A stretch of DNA of 64,000 nt from Streptomyces sp. MUM 203J. Its GTDB lineage: Bacteria; Actinomycetota; Actinomycetes; Streptomycetales; Streptomycetaceae. Position numbers and translations under genes: made by a program. Under the pieces are notes generated by a model. It was not told where the DNA came from and made no database searches. It saw nothing but the letters and a program-made list of their open reading frames with translations. The stretch lies in contig NZ_JADWYO010000019.1 in NCBI RefSeq assembly GCF_022414595.1, positions 1 to 64,000 of the forward strand, given 5' to 3'. Below, one piece after another: positions 58,636-64,000 of the stretch. The first letter of the stretch is position 1. Each line of letters begins with the position of its first letter.

Positions 58636-59149
58636 CCCGCCCCGCCGCCCGCCCCGGGCACACGTCGAAGTGACTCACCCGGCAGGTCTCCGACGGGGCG
58701 GCGCCCCGCAGATTCACCGCCGTACCGTCCCCCGCGATGTACCAGCGCCTGCCGCCGGGAACCCCGGCCGACGGGCGCGCGCCCGGCTCTATCGCCACCC
58801 ACCGGTCGCCTGTCGTACGGTGCCAGCGCGCCCGCCCGCCGCAGTGCCGGCACACCATCACCGACCCCGTGCGAGGCGCGGGAATCCGGGCGGGTCCCCG
58901 CACCGGATCGGGCCGGGCCGACGCCCGCAGTGCCGCCGCCGTCACCGGCAGCAGGTCCCCGAGCCGTACCGGATCGCGGTCGTCCGGCGCTCCCGCCCCC
59001 GTCCTGGCACAGCGCGCGCAGACCGGCATCGCGAAGAACCCGCTCCACTCCGCGCCCGGCGCCTCGCACACCGCGCAGGCAGGTCCCACGGCCACCGCCG
59101 TCCCCATCGCCGCCATCGCCGCCATCGCCGTCGTCGTCATCGTGTCCAC
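58625..59149 (-). CDS. DUF6083 protein with zinc-binding cysteine pairs
   Basis: This roughly 174-residue soluble protein has two CxxC-type pairs near the N-terminus (CAVCEAP, VCARCART), a third (VMVCRHCGGRARWHR) and a conserved tail RRWYIAGDGTAVNL, CRVSHFDVCPG. These match Streptomyces proteins annotated DUF6083. Zinc ribbons are probable; function is unknown. I favour GTG 59149, seven bases past GGAGG; the Ala/Met-rich N-terminus is otherwise ambiguous. It overlaps the FAD oxidase end by 11 bp. Confidence 0.72.
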   Translation of the reverse strand: MDTMTTTAMAAMAAMGTAVAVGPACAVCEAPGAEWSGFFAMPVCARCARTGAGAPDDRDPVRLGDLLPVTAAALRASARPDPVRGPARIPAPRTGSVMVCRHCGGRARWHRTTGDRWVAIEPGARPSAGVPGGRRWYIAGDGTAVNLRGAAPSETCRVSHFDVCPGRAAGRVTG

Positions 59150-59334
59150 CAGTGCACCTCCGGTCACGCGCCAGCAGTCCTACGTCGGTCAGCGGTGGCG
59201 CGGCCGCAGTCGCCGCGACGCCGCAACAGTGAGTCGTCCCTCCCGATACTGGCAGCCACCACTGACAACGGCGGGCCGACGCCGGTTCGCGAACCCCTGC
59301 GACCCGGTCCGGGACCGCCCGTATCGTGTGGACC

Positions 59335-60642
59335 ATGAGCAGCGATCCCGCCCGTGAGCCCGCCCGCTTCGACCGCGGCCACACCGACGACCTGATGACT
59401 TTTCTGGCGGCCTCCCCGTCCCCCTACCACGCCGTCGCCACCGCGGCGGAACGGCTGGACGAGGCCGGATTCCGGCAGGTCGAGGAGACCGCCGAGTGGG
59501 ACGGGACGGCCGGCGGCAAGTACGTCCTGCGGGGCGGCGCGATCATCGCCTGGTACGTACCGGAGGGCACTGCCCCGAACACTCCGTTCCGGATCGTGGG
59601 TGCTCACACCGACTCCCCGAACCTGCGGGTCAAGCCGCGCCCCGACAGCGGCGCGCACGGCTGGCGGCAGCTCGCCGTCGAGATCTACGGCGGCCCGCTC
59701 CTCAACTCCTGGCTCGACCGCGACCTCGGCCTGGCCGGACGGCTCACCCTGCGCGACGGCAGCGAGCGGCTGGTCAACGTCGACCGCCCGCTGCTGCGCG
59801 TCCCGCAGCTGGCCATCCACCTGGACCGGCAGGTCAACGAGGGCCTGAAGCTGGAGCGGCAGCGGCACATGCAGCCGATCTGGGGTCTCGGTTCGGACGT
59901 CCGCGAGGGCGACCTGGTCCGCTTCCTTGCGGAGGAGGACGGCCTGGACGCGGACGCGGTCCTCGGCTGGGACCTGATGGTCCACTCCGTCGAACCGCCC
60001 GCCTACCTGGGCCGCGACCGTGAACTGCTGGCCGCGCCCCGCCTCGACAACCTGCTGTCCGTGCACGCCTGTACGGCCGCGCTGACCGCCGTCGCCACCT
60101 CGGGCGGCACGCCCGCCGCGATCCCGGTCATGGCCGCGTTCGACCACGAGGAGAACGGCTCCGAGTCCGACACCGGCGCCCAGGGCCCGCTGCTCGGCAC
60201 GGTGCTGGAACGGTCCGTCTTCGCCCGGGGCGGCGGCTACGAGGACCGCGCCCGCGCCTTCGCCGGCACCGTCTGCCTGTCGTCGGACGTCGGCCACGCC
60301 GTCCACCCCAACTACGCCGAGCGCCACGACCCGACACACCACCCGCGTCCCAACGGCGGCCCGATCCTGAAGGTCAACGTCAACCAGCGGTACTCCACGG
60401 ACGGCGGCGGCCGCGCCGTGTTCGCGGCGGCGTGCGAGGAGGCGGGCGTGCCGTGGCAGTCCTTCGTCTCCAACAACGACATGCCGTGCGGCACCACCAT
60501 CGGTCCCATCACGGCCGCCCGGCACGGCATCCGCACCGTCGACATCGGCGTGGCCTGCCTGTCGATGCACAGCGCCCGTGAACTGTGCGGCGCGGACGAC
60601 CCGTACCTGCTGGCCAACGCGCTGGTGGCGTTCCTCAAGTAG
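59335..60642 (+). CDS. M18-family aminopeptidase
   Basis: This 435-residue dinuclear zinc aminopeptidase, homologous to yeast Ape1 and human DNPEP, removes acidic or neutral N-terminal residues in the cytoplasm. Metal ligands and catalytic acids are in IVGAHTDSPN, AAPRLDNLLS, FDHEENGSES, LSSDVGHAVHPN and CLSMHSARE. The structural insertion (about residues 95-230) is complete. ATG 59335 is the family start; a GTG three codons upstream is less likely. Confidence 0.95.
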   Translation: MSSDPAREPARFDRGHTDDLMTFLAASPSPYHAVATAAERLDEAGFRQVEETAEWDGTAGGKYVLRGGAIIAWYVPEGTAPNTPFRIVGAHTDSPNLRVKPRPDSGAHGWRQLAVEIYGGPLLNSWLDRDLGLAGRLTLRDGSERLVNVDRPLLRVPQLAIHLDRQVNEGLKLERQRHMQPIWGLGSDVREGDLVRFLAEEDGLDADAVLGWDLMVHSVEPPAYLGRDRELLAAPRLDNLLSVHACTAALTAVATSGGTPAAIPVMAAFDHEENGSESDTGAQGPLLGTVLERSVFARGGGYEDRARAFAGTVCLSSDVGHAVHPNYAERHDPTHHPRPNGGPILKVNVNQRYSTDGGGRAVFAAACEEAGVPWQSFVSNNDMPCGTTIGPITAARHGIRTVDIGVACLSMHSARELCGADDPYLLANALVAFLK

Positions 60643-60718
60643 GCACTTCAGCAGTCCACTTCGGGGAGGGCGGCGGGCGAAACATCCCGGAAAGCGGCGT
60701 CCTGACACCCTGCCGGGC

Positions 60719-61093
60719 ATGGTCCTCCTGGGAGAAGGTTCGGCCCTCGCGCGACACCGGGGGCCGTCCCGCCTGAAGCTGCTGACCGCCGGGGCGATGG
60801 CGGCGGCCCTGTTCGTCGCCGGGTCCACCCTGGTGATCGCGCGCTACGACGACCGCCCGCCGGGCGCCGACCGCATCGCGTACGAGGGCGGCTACCTCAC
60901 GGGCACCCGCGTGCGCCAGCGCGACGTGCGGGGCGACCTGGTCCCGGAGCTGCTCGCCGGGGGATGCGCCCGTATGGCCCGCGAGGGCCTGGGCGGCGGC
61001 CGGGCGGCCCTGGACCCGGACCGGTGGGTGGCGGGCTGTCTGGACGGCGCGGCAGGCCACCCGTCTTGGCACCAGGGCCTGTTGGGCTACTGA
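60719..61093 (+). CDS. small single-pass membrane protein
   Basis: This is a 124-residue protein: basic N-terminus, one hydrophobic segment (LLTAGAMAAALFVAGSTLVI), then an extracytoplasmic domain with two cysteines (GGCARMARE, AGCLDGAAG) that may pair. It resembles short exported proteins common in Streptomyces and has no recognised family. ATG 60719. Its last seven bases overlap the convergent thioredoxin-NHL gene. Confidence 0.6.
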   Translation: MVLLGEGSALARHRGPSRLKLLTAGAMAAALFVAGSTLVIARYDDRPPGADRIAYEGGYLTGTRVRQRDVRGDLVPELLAGGCARMAREGLGGGRAALDPDRWVAGCLDGAAGHPSWHQGLLGY

Positions 61094-62934
61094 GCGTCCA
61101 TCCCCGCCAGGATCAGGGGCAGTCGGGAGGCACCGCCCTCGACGACGCGGACCGGGACGCCCCAGTCCTGCTGGTGGACGTGGCAGGCCGGGTACTCGTT
61201 GTCCGGGTCGTCGTCACAGGAGGCGGCCATGGCGGAGACGTGCAGGACGCCCTCGGTGACCGCCGGGTCGAGCTTCAGTTCGCGGGCCAGGCCGGTCCCG
61301 GCGCCCGCGCCGTCGGCCAGGAGTTCCGGGGGCGTGGCCGACACCAGGAGCCGGGTGGAGGGACCGTACCGCTGGTCGAGCTTCTGCCCGGCGGGGGCGT
61401 GGAAGACGACGTCGAGGGAGAGCACGCCGGGCGCGATCTCGGTGGCCTCGCGCTGTGTGCGGTGCGCGACCGCCTCCACCTGGAGCGCCTCCTCGGGGAG
61501 CCGCAGCCGGGTGAGCCGGTGGCGGGCGGACTCGACGACGACGAGGTCCTCCCCGACGAGCACGGCGTCGCTGGGCTCACGCAGGTCGGTGGCGACGGTG
61601 GTGACCTCGTCGGCGGCCGGGTCGTAGCGGCGCAGGGCGTGGTTGTAGGTGTCGCAGACGGCGACGGAGCCGTCGGGGAGGGCGGTGACGCCCAGCGGGT
61701 GCTGCAGGAGGGCCTGGGCGGCGGCGCCGTCGCGGTGCCCGAAGTCGAACAGACCGGTCCCGACGGCGGTGTGCACACGCCCGTCGGGGTCGACCCAGCG
61801 CAGGGCGCTGGTCTCGGAGTCCGCGACCCACAGGCGGTCAGGAGTGGCGGCGAGGCCGGAGGGCTGGGCGAACCAGGCCTCGGAGGCGGGGCCGTCGACG
61901 AGGCCCTCGTTGGTGGTCCCGGCCGCGATGCCGACGGTCCCGGCCGCCGGGTCGTAGACCCACAGCTGGTGGACGCCCGCCATGGCGATCCAGACCCGGT
62001 CGCGCCACCAGGCCACGTCCCAGGGAGAGGAGAGGGCCACCTCGCGTGCGGGGCCGCTGGTGGGACTGCCCTGCATCCACTGGGCGCCGGTTCCGGCGAC
62101 GGTGGACACCTCGCCGGTGGCCGGGTCGAGGACCCGAAGGGTGTGGTTGACGGTGTCGGCCACGACCACGCGCCCGTCGGGCAGCGCGCACAGCCCCTGG
62201 GGCTCGCTGAACCGGGCGGTCTCGGCGGGGCCGTCGACGAGCCCGCGCTCACCGCTGCCGATGCGCCGCACGACGGTCTCCCCGTCCGCCTCCAGCTCGA
62301 CGAGCCGGTGCCGGGTGGTGTCGGAGACGAGCAGGTTGCCGGAGTCCAGGAGCAGGGCCTTCCCGGGGAAGCGCAGGTGCGTGGCGACGGGCTCCGGCGG
62401 CACGTACGGCCCGTCGCCGCGCCGCAGGGTGCCCTTGGCCCCGTGTTCGGCCTCCAGCTCGGCCACCAGCTCCGCGAGCGCGTGCGCATGACCCTCGCCG
62501 GCGTGCTGGGCGACGACGTACCCCTCGGGGTCGATCACCACGAGCGTGGGCCAGGCCCGCACTGCGTACTGCTTCCAGGTGACCAGCTCGGGGTCGTCCA
62601 GCACGGGGTGCTCGACCCCGTACCGCTCGACGGCGTCGACCACGGCCCGGTGATCGGCCTCATGGACGAACTTGGGCGAGTGCACGCCGATGATCACCAC
62701 GGTGTCCCGGTGCTTCTCCTCAAGCTCCCGAAGCTCGTCCAGGACATGCAGGCAGTTGATGCAGCAGAACGTCCAAAAATCCAAGATCAATGTGCGACCT
62801 CGGAAGTCGGCGAGCTTCAGGTCCTTCCCGCCGGTGTTGATCCAGCCCCCCTTGCCGATCAGCTCGGGGGCACGGACACGGGCACGCTTGCGGGGTGCGG
62901 GCGCGGGGGTGGGCGCAGGGGCAGCATCGTTCAT
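61087..62934 (-). CDS. thioredoxin-like domain fused to NHL beta-propeller
   Basis: This is a 615-residue protein. Residues about 25-165 form a TlpA/thioredoxin-like domain with FWTFCCINCLHVLDEL, a C-x-x-C variant (CINC) typical of NHL-repeat thioredoxins. It is followed by six NHL repeats (for example RFSEPQGLCALPDGRVVVAD, QHPLGVTALPDGSVAVCDTY) forming a propeller. There is no signal peptide, so it is cytoplasmic, unlike most TlpA proteins. Related to human NHLRC2; the role in bacteria is not established. ATG 62934. Confidence 0.9.
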   Translation of the reverse strand: MNDAAPAPTPAPAPRKRARVRAPELIGKGGWINTGGKDLKLADFRGRTLILDFWTFCCINCLHVLDELRELEEKHRDTVVIIGVHSPKFVHEADHRAVVDAVERYGVEHPVLDDPELVTWKQYAVRAWPTLVVIDPEGYVVAQHAGEGHAHALAELVAELEAEHGAKGTLRRGDGPYVPPEPVATHLRFPGKALLLDSGNLLVSDTTRHRLVELEADGETVVRRIGSGERGLVDGPAETARFSEPQGLCALPDGRVVVADTVNHTLRVLDPATGEVSTVAGTGAQWMQGSPTSGPAREVALSSPWDVAWWRDRVWIAMAGVHQLWVYDPAAGTVGIAAGTTNEGLVDGPASEAWFAQPSGLAATPDRLWVADSETSALRWVDPDGRVHTAVGTGLFDFGHRDGAAAQALLQHPLGVTALPDGSVAVCDTYNHALRRYDPAADEVTTVATDLREPSDAVLVGEDLVVVESARHRLTRLRLPEEALQVEAVAHRTQREATEIAPGVLSLDVVFHAPAGQKLDQRYGPSTRLLVSATPPELLADGAGAGTGLARELKLDPAVTEGVLHVSAMAASCDDDPDNEYPACHVHQQDWGVPVRVVEGGASRLPLILAGMDAQ

Positions 62935-62956
62935 GTTTCAAGCTTGCCATTGGCCC

Positions 62957-63028
62957 ATGAACACCGGATCACGGACGTACGACGCCGTTGTCCTGCGCAG
63001 CTACAGGATCCGCTCCACCACGGACTAG
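62957..63028 (+). CDS. possible 23-residue small ORF
   Basis: ATG 62957 to TAG 63026-63028, reading MNTGSRTYDAVVLRSYRIRS and three more residues. It lies in the 90-bp gap between two minus-strand genes and has no good Shine-Dalgarno. It resembles short Arg/Leu-rich leader peptides of actinomycetes only in general style. Chance is possible. Confidence 0.18.
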   Translation: MNTGSRTYDAVVLRSYRIRSTTD

Positions 63029-63723
63029 CCTCCTTGGACGCCCCGGACGAACAGGGTTCCTGTGCGCCGATTACCGGGGGGTGGGGCAAGCACGGACGCT
63101 GATACGTCCACGAAGCCGTGTTCCTTGAGAATCAGCGCCCACACATCGGGTTCGTAGTCCCACCGCTTGACGACAGCGGGGTCTTCTTCGGGCCCGCGCG
63201 GGATGTATGACGCTTGGCAGCCGTAGCACCCTTCAACTGCGGGCCGCTGGGAGAAGGCGAAGACGCCACCTGGCTTGAGGTTCGCGTGAACCATCGGCAG
63301 CAGTAGGCCGGGGTCGGTGAACCAGGTAGCGCCGAACACGCTGTAGACCGCATCGAAGATCGTGAACGTGTCTCCGAGGTAGGTGAGGGCGTCGGCCTGG
63401 TGGAGTTCCATCCCGTCCACGCTCGGCCACCGCTCGCGTGCCTTGTCGAGCTGCTTGGCGGAGAGGTCGATCCCGACGGACTTCATGCCGAGCGTTGCGA
63501 GGTGAGCGGCGTTCCCTCCAGACCCGCACCCGAGATCGAGCACGCGGTCTCCCGGGTTGAGGTTGAGCACGTCGGCCCTGGGGCCGTGGTCCGGGTACTG
63601 GGACCAGTTGAACCATGTGGTCTCGCCCTTGGCGTTGGTCTTCCGCCGCTGGGGCTTGCTCTGCGAGTAGGTGTCCCATGCGGTGCTGCGAGCGTCAGTC
63701 ACTACCTGTCCGTTCTCGTTCAC
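63025..63723 (-). CDS. SAM-dependent methyltransferase (class I)
   Basis: This 232-residue soluble enzyme has motif I VLDLGCGSGGNAAHLA, the acidic residue in VGIDLSAKQL, motif II near FDAVYSVFG and the post-motif LKPGGVFAFS. The C-terminus includes GCYGCQASYIPRG. The substrate is unknown. Base composition is noticeably more A/T-rich than the chromosome to the left, and similar genes are frequent in phages and plasmids of Streptomyces, so a mobile element may begin here. ATG 63723. Confidence 0.88.
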   Translation of the reverse strand: MNENGQVVTDARSTAWDTYSQSKPQRRKTNAKGETTWFNWSQYPDHGPRADVLNLNPGDRVLDLGCGSGGNAAHLATLGMKSVGIDLSAKQLDKARERWPSVDGMELHQADALTYLGDTFTIFDAVYSVFGATWFTDPGLLLPMVHANLKPGGVFAFSQRPAVEGCYGCQASYIPRGPEEDPAVVKRWDYEPDVWALILKEHGFVDVSASVLAPPPGNRRTGTLFVRGVQGG

Positions 63724-63729
63724 GGCGAC

Positions 63730-63756
63730 AGCCGCCCGGCACGATACCGGGCGGCT
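63730..63756 (-). terminator. hairpin between the methyltransferase and the partial right-end gene
   Basis: AGCCGCCCGG (63730-63739) pairs perfectly with 63747-63756, loop CACGATA. On the minus strand it lies just past the stop of the right-end gene, so it likely ends that transcript. Confidence 0.7.
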
Positions 63757-63794
63757 GAAGCTCTCGTGGGTCAGTCGCTCCGCTTGAGTCGGAG

Positions 63795-64000
63795 CTACTT
63801 GGCGACGGGGCTGTCGGAGCAGCCCGCGTAGCTCTGGGTGCAGTCGGCCGCGCCGTCGATCGGCCAGAACTCCGGGTCCACGTCGAAGCCGGCCGATCGG
63901 ATCATCTCGGCCGTCCGACGCATCGCGGCCCGGCCCTCGGCCGGGTTGTGGCCGCTGTTGCGGTCGGGGACGTGGTGGATGAACCCGCCGCCGAGCGCGT
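63795..64000 (-). CDS. unknown protein, C-terminal part
   Basis: An open minus-strand frame enters from the right edge and ends with TAG at 63795-63797. The visible 68 residues read ALGGGFIHHVPDRNSGHNPA, then RRTAEMIRSAGFDVDPEFW, and end CTQSYAGCSDSPVAK. Codon bias supports coding. The two cysteines near the end could form a disulfide or bind metal. I do not recognise the family. It shares orientation with the methyltransferase gene and may belong to the same acquired segment. Confidence 0.6.
   Translation of the reverse strand, partial: ALGGGFIHHVPDRNSGHNPAEGRAAMRRTAEMIRSAGFDVDPEFWPIDGAADCTQSYAGCSDSPVAK

Noticed and set aside
1..64000. tRNA, rRNA or known riboswitch genes
   Set aside because: None could be recognised by eye on either strand; a covariance-model scan was not possible here.

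Overview
The window is chromosomal DNA of a Streptomyces-type actinomycete. GC is very high, codon third positions are almost always G or C, GTG and TTG starts are common, and the gene families are typical (DUF397/XRE pair, MocR regulators, SpoIIE phosphatase). From memory, the order metG, L,D-transpeptidase, aspS, SpoIIE phosphatase, AI-2E transporter, pirin, SseB-like protein matches the S. coelicolor neighbourhood of the phage phiC31 attB site, which lies in a pirin gene.

Region 1 (1-10.9 kb) is core: the end of a VWA protein, an OmpR/histidine-kinase pair, metG, an L,D-transpeptidase lipoprotein, aspS, a PAS/GAF/SpoIIE/HATPase phosphatase and an AI-2E permease.

Region 2 (10.9-22.6 kb) is an integrated, rearranged element. 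A phiC31-like serine integrase sits beside a hybrid attL that cuts a pirin gene. About 10.1 kb to the right lies a second, intact pirin with an unused attB-like site. Between them are an 8-bp-duplicated IS256-family insertion in an unknown frame, an asparagine-synthase remnant, a Nudix hydrolase, a UDP-glucose dehydrogenase, a HicB/HTH protein with a probable leaderless promoter, two divergent 95-residue secreted paralogues and a PIG-V-like membrane protein. A PIN-toxin pseudogene lies just beyond.

Region 3 (23-43.6 kb) holds the most interesting content. After an SseB-like gene and a serine-hydrolase-fold protein that has lost its catalytic SxxK comes a roughly 15.7-kb minus-strand gene set flanked by two MocR regulators: TrpE/TrpG-type anthranilate synthase, SDR, PaaK-like AMP ligase, BacA-like prephenate decarboxylase, amidohydrolase, two MFS exporters, B3/B4 tRNA-editing-like protein, ATP-grasp ligase, TrpB2-like enzyme, iron-sulfur flavoprotein, cupin-chorismate mutase fusion and UbiD-like decarboxylase. 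Four start/stop overlaps suggest co-translation, and one exporter has a TTA codon. The logic resembles bacilysin (chorismate to prephenate, non-aromatizing decarboxylation, cupin, SDR, ATP-grasp ligation, export) joined to an anthranilate branch. I do not recognise it as a described pathway.

Region 4 (43.6-64 kb) is mostly ordinary: CPBP protease with a repeat tail, MepB, WhiJ/DUF397-type module, small hypothetical proteins, DUF2283, DUF2079 membrane protein, a second two-component pair, large acyl-CoA dehydrogenase behind an inverted-repeat operator, TPR/LuxR regulator, bicovalent FAD oxidase, DUF6083 protein, M18 aminopeptidase, thioredoxin-NHL protein, then an AT-richer methyltransferase and a truncated unknown gene at the right edge.
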